This document shows, one piece after another, positions 53,622 through 61,895 of a stretch of 64,000 bases of DNA. The notes beneath the pieces were generated by a model. It searched no databases, was not told the origin of the DNA, and worked only from the letters and a program-made list of their open reading frames with translations. Origin of the DNA: Corynebacterium spheniscorum (GTDB lineage Bacteria > Actinomycetota > Actinomycetes > Mycobacteriales > Mycobacteriaceae); the NCBI RefSeq assembly GCF_900113445.1, contig NZ_FOPJ01000007.1, positions 55,536-119,535 on the forward strand, in the 5' to 3' direction. Position 1 is the first letter of the stretch; each line of letters begins with the position of its first letter. A program made the position numbers and the translations under genes.

Positions 53622-53705
53622 AAGGCATCCGCCCCATGGCTTCCGCCCCAAGGCATCCGCCCCAAGGCTTCCGCCCCATGGCTTCCGCCCCATGGCTTCC
53701 GCCTC
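53622..53705. repeat. 14-bp tandem repeat, six copies
   Basis: Six consecutive units of A(A/T)GGC(A/T)TCCGCCCC, with only A/T changes at two positions and a final C-to-T change in the last. They lie between nagB and cysS. The array is related to the 13-bp units at 15640-15691. The unit length is not a multiple of three, so the frame that extends through it upstream of cysS is not meaningful. Confidence 0.92.
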
Positions 53706-53762
53706 GCAGCACGCACTCGGCCCAGCAGGGCCTCCGCCCCACACGGGGTCTCCGCGGTGCTG

Positions 53763-53815
53763 CGGGGCGCCCTCAGGACACCTCGGGGCACCCTCAGGGC
53801 ACCTCGGGGCGCCTC
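53763..53815. repeat. about 20-bp degenerate repeat, 2.5 copies
   Basis: The segments GGGGCGCCCTCAGGACACCT, CGGGGCACCCTCAGGGCACCT and CGGGGCGCCTCCG follow one another just before cysS. Together with the array at 53622 this makes nearly the whole nagB-cysS gap repetitive. Confidence 0.75.
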
Positions 53816-53843
53816 CGTCTCTACGCCGACTAGACTAAACGCC

Positions 53844-55250
53844 GTGACACTACGCATCTATGACACGGCCACCCGATCGCTGCGCGATTTCATTCCACTC
53901 AAGGAAGGGCACGCATCGATCTACCTTTGTGGTGCCACCCCACAGGCACAACCACATATCGGGCATGTGCGCAGCGGTGTTGCCTTCGATATCCTGCGCC
54001 GCTGGCTACTAGCCAAAGGCTATGACGTTGCCTTCGTCCGCAATGTCACCGACATTGATGACAAGATCTTAAACAAAGCCGCCGAAGCTGGCCGCCCCTG
54101 GTGGGAGTGGGTATCCACCTACGAGCGCGAATTCACCTCCGCCTATAACATCCTCGGGGTTATGCCCCCATCAGTGGAACCGCGCGCCACCGGGCATGTC
54201 ACCCAAATGGTGGACTATATGCAGCGCCTTATCGACGCCGGCTTCGCCTATGCCTCCGAAGGCAGCGTCTACTTCGATGTCAACGCCTGGGTTAATGCGC
54301 AAGGCAGTGACTATGGCTCACTATCTGGCAACCGCGTAGAAGAAATGGAACAAGGTGAACCCGATAACCGCGGCAAACGCGGCCCGCATGACTTCGCATT
54401 ATGGAAAGCCGCCAAACCTGGTGAGCCCTCCTGGCCCACCCCCTGGGGCGATGGCCGCCCCGGCTGGCACCTGGAATGCTCCGCCATGGCTACCTGGTAT
54501 CTCGGCGGCAGCTTCGATATCCACGGCGGTGGACTGGACCTGCAATTCCCGCACCATGAAAATGAACAGGCCCAATCTCATGCCGTTGGCGATGGTTTCG
54601 CCAACTATTGGATGCACAACCACTGGGTCACCATGGCCGGGGAGAAGATGTCCAAGTCCTTAGGTAATGTGCTTTCCGTCCCACATATTTTGACCATGGT
54701 GCGCCCCGTAGAGCTGCGCTACTACCTCGGCTCCGCGCATTATCGCAGCGTGTTGGAATATTCCGAGGAATCCCTCAAAGAAGCCGCCACCGGGTATCGC
54801 CGCATCGAGGACTTCCTCAACCGCGTCATCAAAGCCGCTGGTCAAGACATTGAGCCTTCCACTTGGAGCGAGGAATTCGCCGCCGCGATGGATGATGATC
54901 TCGGGGTGCCCAAGGCCCTGGCAACCATCCATAGTGCGGTGCGCGCCGGTAACTCCGCGATCGCTGCGGGTAATACCGAAGAGGCCGCAAACATTGCTGC
55001 ACAGGTGCGTGCCATGACCGGCGTATTGGGAGTTGACCCACTGACCTGGCAGGATTCCTTAAACACCAATGCTGATGCGCACACCCATGCCCTGGATGTG
55101 TTGGTACAAGCGGAATTAGCGCGTCGTACCCAAGCCCGTGCCGATAAGGATTGGGCGGTTGCCGATGAGATCCGCGATCGCCTCATCGAAGCCGGCATTG
55201 AGGTCACGGACACCCCCGATGGCCCACAATGGTCACTCAAAAACGCATAA
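53844..55250 (+). CDS. cysS: cysteinyl-tRNA synthetase
   Basis: Class I aminoacyl-tRNA synthetase of 468 residues starting at a GTG ([13 protein letters not shown]). The zinc Cys in YLCGATP, the PHIGH signature, the WHLECSAM zinc region, HHENEQAQS and the EKMSKS loop are visible. It is CysS rather than MshC because the HIGH/KMSKS motifs and the C-terminal DALR-like region (about 380-468) are complete. The frame extends upstream to 53511, but that part runs through tandem repeats. A promoter would have to lie in or beyond the repeats. rlmB follows after 58 bases. Confidence 0.95.
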   Translation: MTLRIYDTATRSLRDFIPLKEGHASIYLCGATPQAQPHIGHVRSGVAFDILRRWLLAKGYDVAFVRNVTDIDDKILNKAAEAGRPWWEWVSTYEREFTSAYNILGVMPPSVEPRATGHVTQMVDYMQRLIDAGFAYASEGSVYFDVNAWVNAQGSDYGSLSGNRVEEMEQGEPDNRGKRGPHDFALWKAAKPGEPSWPTPWGDGRPGWHLECSAMATWYLGGSFDIHGGGLDLQFPHHENEQAQSHAVGDGFANYWMHNHWVTMAGEKMSKSLGNVLSVPHILTMVRPVELRYYLGSAHYRSVLEYSEESLKEAATGYRRIEDFLNRVIKAAGQDIEPSTWSEEFAAAMDDDLGVPKALATIHSAVRAGNSAIAAGNTEEAANIAAQVRAMTGVLGVDPLTWQDSLNTNADAHTHALDVLVQAELARRTQARADKDWAVADEIRDRLIEAGIEVTDTPDGPQWSLKNA

Positions 55251-55308
55251 ACCGAGCGCATCAGGCTAACGCCACACCAACAACTTTTTAGGACATAAAC
55301 ACACACTC

Positions 55309-56256
55309 ATGGCTGGTAACGATAAACGCCGCGGCGGATTAAGGAAGACCAATAAAAAAGGCGCCGTGAAGGGAACCGGCGGCAAAAACCGTCGCTCCCT
55401 GCGCGGTAAAGGCCCCACCCCCAAAGCGGAGGAGCGCCCCTACCACGCCGCCTATAAGCGGAAGCAGCAACAACAACGCCGCGCCAGCGGCCGCCACCAC
55501 CGCGAAGAAACCAATGAGCTCGTCGTCGGCCGCAACCCGGTCATCGAATGCCTCCACGCCAAAGTGCCCGCCAATGCGCTTTATGTCGCCCTGGGCACCG
55601 CCCATGATGATCGCCTCAACGAAGCCGTGCAGCGCGCCACCGCCCGCGGCATCCCCACCATCGAGGTGGAACGCGCAGAACTTGATCGCATGACCGGCAA
55701 TGGCATGCACCAAGGCATCGGCCTAGAAATCCCGCCCTATAAGTACCACGATGTCCACGACCTTATCGGCGAGATCAAAGCCTCCGGCCAACCCGGCCTG
55801 GTAGTTGTGCTCGATAACATCACCGACCCCCGCAACCTTGGTGCGGTGATCCGCTCTGTGGCGGCCTTTGGTGGCCATGGCGTGGTCATCCCGGAACGCC
55901 GCTCTGCTTCGGTGACGGCCGTGGCCTGGCGTACTTCCGCTGGTACCGCAGCACGCCTGCCGGTAGCGCGCGCCACCAACCTCACCCGCACCATCAAGGA
56001 GTTCCAAAACTCCGGTTACCAGGTGGTTGGTTTGGATGCTGGTGGCCAGCACACCCTTGATACCTATCGCGGCGGCACCGATCCCACGGTGATTGTGGTG
56101 GGTTCTGAAGGCAAGGGCATTTCCCGCCTGGTGCGCGACAACTGCGATGTCATCATGTCCATCCCCATGACTGACTGGGTTGATTCCCTTAACGCCTCGG
56201 TCGCCGCCGGCGTGGTGCTCTCCGAATTCGCCCGCCAGCGGCGCCTAGAGCGCTAG
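55309..56256 (+). CDS. rlmB: 23S rRNA (guanosine-2'-O-)-methyltransferase RlmB-type (TrmH family)
   Basis: SAM-dependent SPOUT methyltransferase of 315 residues. A basic N-terminal extension (about 1-65, Lys/Arg/Gly) precedes the substrate-binding domain (about 68-145). The SpoU domain has [20 protein letters not shown] (about 171-190), [12 protein letters not shown] and the [20 protein letters not shown] knot motif. The extension may hold on to rRNA. The gene is paired with cysS, as in other actinobacteria. Confidence 0.94.
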   Translation: MAGNDKRRGGLRKTNKKGAVKGTGGKNRRSLRGKGPTPKAEERPYHAAYKRKQQQQRRASGRHHREETNELVVGRNPVIECLHAKVPANALYVALGTAHDDRLNEAVQRATARGIPTIEVERAELDRMTGNGMHQGIGLEIPPYKYHDVHDLIGEIKASGQPGLVVVLDNITDPRNLGAVIRSVAAFGGHGVVIPERRSASVTAVAWRTSAGTAARLPVARATNLTRTIKEFQNSGYQVVGLDAGGQHTLDTYRGGTDPTVIVVGSEGKGISRLVRDNCDVIMSIPMTDWVDSLNASVAAGVVLSEFARQRRLER

Positions 56257-56260
56257 CCGT

Positions 56261-57166
56261 TTAGAGCCCTAAAAAGCGCTGCACTTCATCCGCGGCACTC
56301 ACACTCACACACCCCGGACCCAAACGCTCCGGCAGATCCGTGGTGCCGGGGATGACATGCCCCATCCCGCGTACCTCAATTAACTCCACCGGTGCCGCGG
56401 CTTCCCAGCGATGAATCCGCACCTCATCTGCTACCTGTTCTGGCGCCTGATAATCAAACTGCGCTAAATACGGGGCACGGGTTGGGGTCTCAACAATGGG
56501 GCCATGGGAACCATTAAGTTGCGCAAAGTATTGAGCATTTTCGAGAGCGGATAAACACTCGCCGCGCGCTGTTTCCGGTGTAATTCCTACCGCGCCTCCG
56601 CCAAACGGGGCATAAGGATCACGCGAGCCGTGAAAAGACAACACCGGTACTGGAACATAATTATCTACCCGCATTTCCGGAATACGATTATTTTCCGCCG
56701 GCATACTGGCCGCGAATAGTACCGCGGCAGAAAAGAAACCGGGTTGTTGATGGCATACTCGCATCACCATATGACCACCGTTGGAATACCCCATCCCAAT
56801 GTTCTCCCGCAGGGAAGGGAAACGCTTACCCACGATCTCGGACAAAGCTAAAACAAACCCACAATCATCTACGCCAAGGCTGCGGGTTTTCTCCGGGAGG
56901 ATCCTGCGGCCATCATTGAAATGGTGATGCACCCCATTGGGATAGATGAGTGCGGAGTTGGTGCGCTGCGCTAAATATTCGAAGGCATAACCGGTGAAGC
57001 GGCGGGCTAGTTGCGCGGATTGTTGGGATCCGTGGAAGAAGAAAAGCAGGCGTTCCGGCTGCGCGCTGGGGCTATAAAGTAGTGCGCTGCGCTCACCTAC
57101 ACGAAGGCGTTCGAGGGATTTTTCAGGCGGCGTTGCCGACAGCGCAGGGTAGGGGTAGAAGCTCAC
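56261..57166 (-). CDS. alpha/beta-hydrolase, poly(hydroxybutyrate) depolymerase/LpqC-like esterase
   Basis: Hydrolase of 301 residues. The oxyanion-hole segment FFFHGSQQSAQ (about 41-51), the nucleophile Ser in GMGYSNGGHMVMR and the final His in GMGHVIPG support an intact alpha/beta hydrolase. The VDDCGFVLAL segment is typical of the LpqC/PhaC-depolymerase family. Unlike LpqC no signal peptide or lipobox is visible, so it is likely cytoplasmic. Substrate unknown. It is convergent with rlmB, four bases away. Confidence 0.82.
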   Translation of the reverse strand: MSFYPYPALSATPPEKSLERLRVGERSALLYSPSAQPERLLFFFHGSQQSAQLARRFTGYAFEYLAQRTNSALIYPNGVHHHFNDGRRILPEKTRSLGVDDCGFVLALSEIVGKRFPSLRENIGMGYSNGGHMVMRVCHQQPGFFSAAVLFAASMPAENNRIPEMRVDNYVPVPVLSFHGSRDPYAPFGGGAVGITPETARGECLSALENAQYFAQLNGSHGPIVETPTRAPYLAQFDYQAPEQVADEVRIHRWEAAAPVELIEVRGMGHVIPGTTDLPERLGPGCVSVSAADEVQRFLGL

Positions 57167-57267
57167 AGCCTCATAGTGTAGCGGTGCAGAAGTTTATTAA
57201 GAGAAGTCTTATACCTACTGCTCATAGGTAGGGGAGTTACTCATTAAGGGGGTAATTTGCCAATAGT

Positions 57268-58449
57268 ATGACAGGCAAGTTTAGTAAACGTGCTGGTAAT
57301 GTACGGAATATGGTAAAACGCGGCCAACGTCGTGGAACGCTTGCCTCCGTGGCAGCTCAGCTCGGAGTCTCGCGAACCACAGTATCCAATGCCTACAACC
57401 GACCTGAGCAGCTCTCGGCGGCCCTCCGGCAAAAGATCCTCGCTGCCGCTGAAGAAATGGGGTACCCCGGGCCGGATCCCACCGCGCGAAGTTTGCGCAC
57501 CCGGCGCGCCGGGGCGGTAGGTGTGGTCTTAACCGAGCACCTCTCTTATGCCTTCGAAGATGCTGCGAGTGTGGAGTTCCTAGCCGGAATGGCGGAATCA
57601 ACCTATGGCACAGATGTGTCTTTGAGTTTGATTCCCGCAGGACCCGACACCGCAAAACTTGATCAAGCCACCCAAATTGTCAACCGTGCGGTGGTTGATG
57701 GGTTTGTGATTTATTCAGTGGCGGAAAATGATCCGCACCTGAAATCCGTGATGACGCGGCATTCCCCGGCACTTATTGTGGATCAGCCTAAAGATATTCC
57801 GGATGCGGCTTTTGTGGGAATTGATGATAGAGAAGCCATTAAGCCCGCCGCCCAAGCATTAATTGATGCCGGCCATAAACACATTGGTATTTTGTCGATC
57901 CGGCTCACCGCAGAACGCCATAATGGTGTGGTCACCCGCGAGATTGTGGAAAACGCGGAATTACATGTGCAACGCGATCGCGTGCTGGGTGCCTTGGATG
58001 TGCTCGGCGAAGCCGGCATTGACCCGGATTCGGTACCGGTGATTACCCGGCACATTAATGATCCCGCGAATGCGAAGTCCGCGGCGAAGGAACTCTTAGA
58101 GCACTACCCAGAAACCACGGCGGTGCTGTGCACCACCGACTCCATGGCCTTTGGGGTGTTGGAGTATGCCGCCGAGCGCGGCATGAAGGTCCCGGAGGAT
58201 CTTTCAGTAACCGGCTTTGATGGCACGCAGCGTGCGCTGCTGATGGACTTAAGCACCGTGATTCAGCCGAATAAGGCTAAGGGCGCTGCGGCGGGCAAGA
58301 TGCTTAATGACATGATCGCGTTTGAAAATAATCGCGATTCCATTCCCGCGGAGCGCATTATGGATGGCCTGGTGCAGGCCCCCGGTGGGCGCAAGCTTTT
58401 ACGCACGCACTACCACCCGGGGAGCACTGTCTGCCCGCCGCGCAGGTAG
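57268..58449 (+). CDS. ipsA: LacI-family regulator, IpsA type
   Basis: Repressor/activator of 393 residues; the LacI domain begins near residue 22, so MVKRGQRRG at 57310 is a possible real start. The helix-turn-helix TLASVAAQLGVSRTTVSNAYNRPEQLS is followed by a periplasmic-binding-like effector domain (about 85-385). In C. glutamicum the gene at this place, beside otsB, is the myo-inositol-responsive regulator IpsA of ino1 and inositol lipids; I assign the name by position and family. The promoter region before it holds AT-rich TAATATGGTAA-like sequence. Confidence 0.78.
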   Translation: MTGKFSKRAGNVRNMVKRGQRRGTLASVAAQLGVSRTTVSNAYNRPEQLSAALRQKILAAAEEMGYPGPDPTARSLRTRRAGAVGVVLTEHLSYAFEDAASVEFLAGMAESTYGTDVSLSLIPAGPDTAKLDQATQIVNRAVVDGFVIYSVAENDPHLKSVMTRHSPALIVDQPKDIPDAAFVGIDDREAIKPAAQALIDAGHKHIGILSIRLTAERHNGVVTREIVENAELHVQRDRVLGALDVLGEAGIDPDSVPVITRHINDPANAKSAAKELLEHYPETTAVLCTTDSMAFGVLEYAAERGMKVPEDLSVTGFDGTQRALLMDLSTVIQPNKAKGAAAGKMLNDMIAFENNRDSIPAERIMDGLVQAPGGRKLLRTHYHPGSTVCPPRR

Positions 58450-58486
58450 CGAGCTAGCGGGGTTGGTGGGCGTTGTTCTGGCGGGG

Positions 58487-59242
58487 CTAGTTCTGGCGCG
58501 CTGTGGCGAGTTCGCTGAGGAACTCACCCACCGCCGGGATATCCGGCAGGCGATAAACGGCGCGGGTATCCCCCTCGCCGACCTTGATCGCCACATCGGT
58601 GCTGCGCATCACCGCAAAGCCATTCTCATCGGTGCGATCATCACCTAAAAAGACCACCGCATCAGCCTCGAAATGCGCCGTGGCATCACGTAACCAGGTG
58701 CCCTTGGTGACATCCACCACGGAGAACTCCACAATGTTCTTGCCATGGGTGATGTGCGTGCCCTGAGCATGCGGGATTTTTAAGACCTGCTCGATGAGTT
58801 GGTCAGCCGCTGCTTGATCATCCATGGCTAGCTCCATCACATGCGCGCAGCGCTGGAAGGGCTTGTATTCCACAAAGGTGCCGGCCTGGCCTTCTAGGAG
58901 CTTTTCTAGCTCCGCTTCAATGCGGGCCAGCTCAGCTTCTTGGTTAGCATCCAAGCTCACGCCACCTAGTGGGTTTTCGGCGCCATGGGAGCCAACGCGC
59001 AGCACCCCAGGCATCTCGGGGCAGACTCGGGCTAGGCCTTTCAGGTCACGCCCGGAAAGCACCGCCGCAATGGTATCGGGGCAGGCCGCTAGTTGGGTGA
59101 GCGCATCTGTTCCGCGCTGGGAAACCGGCACATTGTAGGGGTCTTTATTAAACCCTGCGAGGGTGCCATCAAAATCTGAGACCACCAACAAGGTGCGGGC
59201 CTTAGCCAACGTGGGGATCTGGGAATGTGGGTTAAGATTCAT
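58487..59242 (-). CDS. otsB: trehalose-6-phosphate phosphatase
   Basis: HAD-family phosphatase of 251 residues that removes phosphate from trehalose-6-P. Motif I VVSDFDGTLAGF (about 18-29), and motif III/IV LGDDRTDENGF near residue 205 are visible. With OtsA it makes trehalose, which corynebacteria need for mycolate transfer to the cell wall. A lipoprotein gene lies between otsB and otsA on the same strand, which is the arrangement I recall from C. glutamicum. Confidence 0.94.
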   Translation of the reverse strand: MNLNPHSQIPTLAKARTLLVVSDFDGTLAGFNKDPYNVPVSQRGTDALTQLAACPDTIAAVLSGRDLKGLARVCPEMPGVLRVGSHGAENPLGGVSLDANQEAELARIEAELEKLLEGQAGTFVEYKPFQRCAHVMELAMDDQAAADQLIEQVLKIPHAQGTHITHGKNIVEFSVVDVTKGTWLRDATAHFEADAVVFLGDDRTDENGFAVMRSTDVAIKVGEGDTRAVYRLPDIPAVGEFLSELATARQN

Positions 59243-59257
59243 CGCCTTGGGCTGCTT

Positions 59258-59863
59258 CTAGCGGGCCAGGCGGATGGCGGGGACATCCACACCATGTTCC
59301 CCAGCGGGGCGGCGCAGAAGCACTTCACGATCATTTTCCCAGACAATGTCGTACTTGCCGTGGAGCATATCGCGCATCACGTCATGGCTATGCAGCGCGG
59401 CACCCTCGCAACCACTCGGGGGATCTAAGTGCATGTGCTCGAAGATCACCTGGTGTGCACCATCAGCTTGGGAGGGGCGGTGGTTGGTGAGGAACTTAAT
59501 TCGACCTTGGATCTGCGAGCAGCCGGTATTACCGGTAAGCGAGCTATCGCCGAAGACCAGGTTCACCTTGCCGGCCACTGAATCTGGGATATTGCTGGTT
59601 TCACCGGGGTGGCGATAAAGATCCACTACCTGCCAGGTGGGGCCGGCGAGTTTACCCATCGCCGCATCAGCTTCTGGGGTGGCATCATCTTGAGGTGCAG
59701 CTTCGCTGCTGGTCTCAGCTGCTTCGGTGGTGGGGGATTCCTTGACCGTGGTGGTTTGGGTGACCGACACGGATTCGGTGACCGTCGCCGGGGTGGAGTC
59801 ATTGTTGCCGCAGGCGCTGAGGGCTAAGGCGGCCACGATGAGGATAGGGGCAGTGCGCTTCAC
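59258..59863 (-). CDS. META-like lipoprotein
   Basis: Exported lipoprotein of 201 residues with signal peptide and lipobox LSAC (Cys at about 18). A Thr/Ser/Glu-rich linker (about 22-68) leads to a domain with GPTWQVVDLYR, GKVNLVFGDSSLTGNTGCSQIQGRI, the sign of META/HslJ-type folds. Role unknown. It sits 15 bases before otsB and 36 bases after otsA, so it is probably cotranscribed with them. In corynebacteria the same gene lies between otsA and otsB. Confidence 0.85.
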   Translation of the reverse strand: MKRTAPILIVAALALSACGNNDSTPATVTESVSVTQTTTVKESPTTEAAETSSEAAPQDDATPEADAAMGKLAGPTWQVVDLYRHPGETSNIPDSVAGKVNLVFGDSSLTGNTGCSQIQGRIKFLTNHRPSQADGAHQVIFEHMHLDPPSGCEGAALHSHDVMRDMLHGKYDIVWENDREVLLRRPAGEHGVDVPAIRLAR

Positions 59864-59899
59864 TAGGGTTGTCTCTCCTTGTAAATCAATGTTGTATAT

Positions 59900-61390
59900 C
59901 TAGGCTAGCGTCGAGCGCCCAGCTGTGTCCTCTAAGCAATCGAGGAAACTATTGGCCCAGAGGTGAACATCATGCTGACGGACCTGTTCAGATAAAGCCA
60001 GCATCCGGGTTTGGGCGCGATCAGGGTAGAGGCGAAGCTCTGTTACCGCATCAATCATGCGGCGTTTAATGGAATCCAAATCATAGGGGTTGCAGAGATG
60101 TGCTTGGGTGAGCTCATCTGCAGCGCCAGCGAATTCCGAGAGCACCAGGGCACCATCGCCTTCAGGATGGGCGGCCACGAATTCTTTGGCCACTAAGTTC
60201 ATGCCATCTTTATAGGGGGTGACCAGCATAATATCGGCCAGGCGATAGTACTGGTTGAGCAGATCATGCGGCACACTGCTGTGCTGATAGTGCACCACCG
60301 GATGCCCAATCCGGCCGAAGCGACCATTAATGCGGCCGACAGCTTCCTCCACGCGAGTACGCGCTGTGCGGTATTGCTCAATTCGTTCCCGCGAAGGCGT
60401 GGCGATCTGCAACAACACCACGTCTTCAGGTTCTAGCGCGCCGGTTTCTAAAAGCTCTTCGAAAGCCAGGAGGCGCTGCAAAATCCCCTTCGTATAGTCC
60501 AGGCGATCAACCCCAAGGAAAATAATCTCCGGATCACCAAGCTGGGTGCGCAGGGTTTGAAGATCATCAGTAGGGGCATCTTCTTCGGGGATAGCAATGG
60601 AGATGGGGAAAGCCCCCACCCCTACCTTGCGGCCATCAGGGGCATCAATGGTGGCGGTTGCTTCCCTGATCCCTGCTTCGCCGTGGATCTCTAGGGCGGG
60701 AAGCCCAGTATGAGAGTTCTCCCCGGTAATGGCTGCTGCTAGGTGCAAGAAATTCACTGTATTGCCCAGCAGGTGGAAACCAATCAGATCTGCGCCTAAA
60801 AGCCCACGGAGGATCTCTTCACGCCACGGTAATTGGCGGTAGATATCTGGGGCGGGGAAGGGGATGTGGAGGAAGAACCCGATGCGCAGATCCGGGCGTA
60901 GTAAGCGCAGGATGCCGGGGACTAATTGCAGTTGGTAGTCCTGTACCCACACCGTGGCTTTGGGTGCGGCGAGTTCAGCGACTTGGCGGGCGAAGCGATC
61001 ATTAACTTCGCGGTAGACCTCCCACCACTCCGGATCGAAAACGGGTTGGACAATCAGGTCGTGGTAGAGCGGCCATAAGGTGGCGTTGGAAAAGCCCTCG
61101 TAGAAACCCTCATAGTCGGTTTTATCCAAGGTGATGGGGTGTAAGGTGACGCCACCTTCGGTGACGAAGGGCTCGAGCTCCACATCGATTTCCCCGGGCC
61201 AGCCCACCCAGCAGCCGTGGTGTTCTTGAAGGACCGGGGAAAGAGCGGTGACCAGCCCACCGGGGCTGGGGCTTAGGGTTTGTTGCCCGTCTGGGTGGGT
61301 AACGATATCCACGGGCAGGCGGTTGGCCACCACAATAAAGGGGAAGGTTTCTGCGGGGCTATCTGCACTATGGTCCGCGCGGGTGTCCAC
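59900..61390 (-). CDS. otsA: trehalose-6-phosphate synthase
   Basis: GT20 glycosyltransferase of 496 residues joining UDP- or ADP-glucose and glucose-6-P. The N-terminal VVANRLPVDIV with SPSPGGLVTAL, the WVQDYQLQLVP and GFFLHIPFPAPDIYRQLPWREEIL segments, GVDRLDYTKGI and LVAKEFVA are family hallmarks. It lies upstream of the META lipoprotein and otsB in the same operon. A terminator in front of it ends the upstream unit. Confidence 0.96.
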   Translation of the reverse strand: MDTRADHSADSPAETFPFIVVANRLPVDIVTHPDGQQTLSPSPGGLVTALSPVLQEHHGCWVGWPGEIDVELEPFVTEGGVTLHPITLDKTDYEGFYEGFSNATLWPLYHDLIVQPVFDPEWWEVYREVNDRFARQVAELAAPKATVWVQDYQLQLVPGILRLLRPDLRIGFFLHIPFPAPDIYRQLPWREEILRGLLGADLIGFHLLGNTVNFLHLAAAITGENSHTGLPALEIHGEAGIREATATIDAPDGRKVGVGAFPISIAIPEEDAPTDDLQTLRTQLGDPEIIFLGVDRLDYTKGILQRLLAFEELLETGALEPEDVVLLQIATPSRERIEQYRTARTRVEEAVGRINGRFGRIGHPVVHYQHSSVPHDLLNQYYRLADIMLVTPYKDGMNLVAKEFVAAHPEGDGALVLSEFAGAADELTQAHLCNPYDLDSIKRRMIDAVTELRLYPDRAQTRMLALSEQVRQHDVHLWANSFLDCLEDTAGRSTLA

Positions 61391-61425
61391 TGAGGTGATC
61401 AGACTCCTAGACGCTATAACAGCTG

Positions 61426-61469
61426 TGAAAAAGCCCGTGACATGCAGTTTTGTTCACGTCGCGGGCTTT
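61426..61469 (-). terminator. terminator after the Lys/Thr-tailed protein gene
   Basis: On the minus strand, AAGCCCG (61462-61468) pairs with CGGGCTT (61431-61437), extended by imperfect pairs, and is followed by TTTTTC. It lies between the gene at 61504 and otsA. Confidence 0.8.
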
Positions 61470-61503
61470 CGAAGAGAGGGGCTCTTAGTTCTTGAGAAGG
61501 GTC

Positions 61504-61842
61504 TTACTTAGTTGTCTTCTTGGCCGTTTTCTTAGTTGTCTTCTTCGTCGTCTTCTTGGTTGTCTTCTTAGTAGTTTTCTTGGTTGTCTTCTTGGCAGCC
61601 TTTTTGGTTGCCTTCTTGCGGGTGCGCTTCTTGGGAGCCGCGGTGGCTTCCTCGTGTTCAGCGGCTACGTGGCGGTAGATCAGGCCTTCCGGCTCTACAC
61701 CCAACATGCACATCAAGGTGACGCCATCCATGAGGTCATCAGCGTAGGTGGCGACAATGCGGCGAGCGGCGCTAGCGGTCTCCGCTTCAACAGCGTGCAA
61801 AGATTCAGCACTAGGACGGGTGTCAGTTACCTTGGGCGGCAA
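61504..61842 (-). CDS. small protein with histone-H1-like Lys/Thr tail
   Basis: A 112-residue protein. The first 65 residues form a small acidic-to-neutral folded part (ASAARRIVATYADDLMDGVTLMCMLGVEPEGLIYRHVAAE). The last 43 are an almost pure Lys/Thr/Ala tail made of the repeated unit TKK, like the tail of mycobacterial HupB and histone H1-like proteins, which bind DNA. The folded part is not HU. The function is unknown; a DNA-coating or regulatory role is an inference. It lies between thrE and otsA, at a conserved place in the genus. Confidence 0.85.
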   Translation of the reverse strand: MPPKVTDTRPSAESLHAVEAETASAARRIVATYADDLMDGVTLMCMLGVEPEGLIYRHVAAEHEEATAAPKKRTRKKATKKAAKKTTKKTTKKTTKKTTKKTTKKTAKKTTK

Positions 61843-61895
61843 GGATCCTCCTGAAGACGTGGGATACGGCCTGTCTAGTCTACTCCACCAGCAAT

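Noticed and set aside
53622..53705. CRISPR-like array
   Set aside because: The 14-bp units are directly adjacent without spacers and no cas gene is present.
53511..53843. N-terminal extension of CysS
   Set aside because: It overlaps nagB and runs through tandem repeats whose unit is not a multiple of three.
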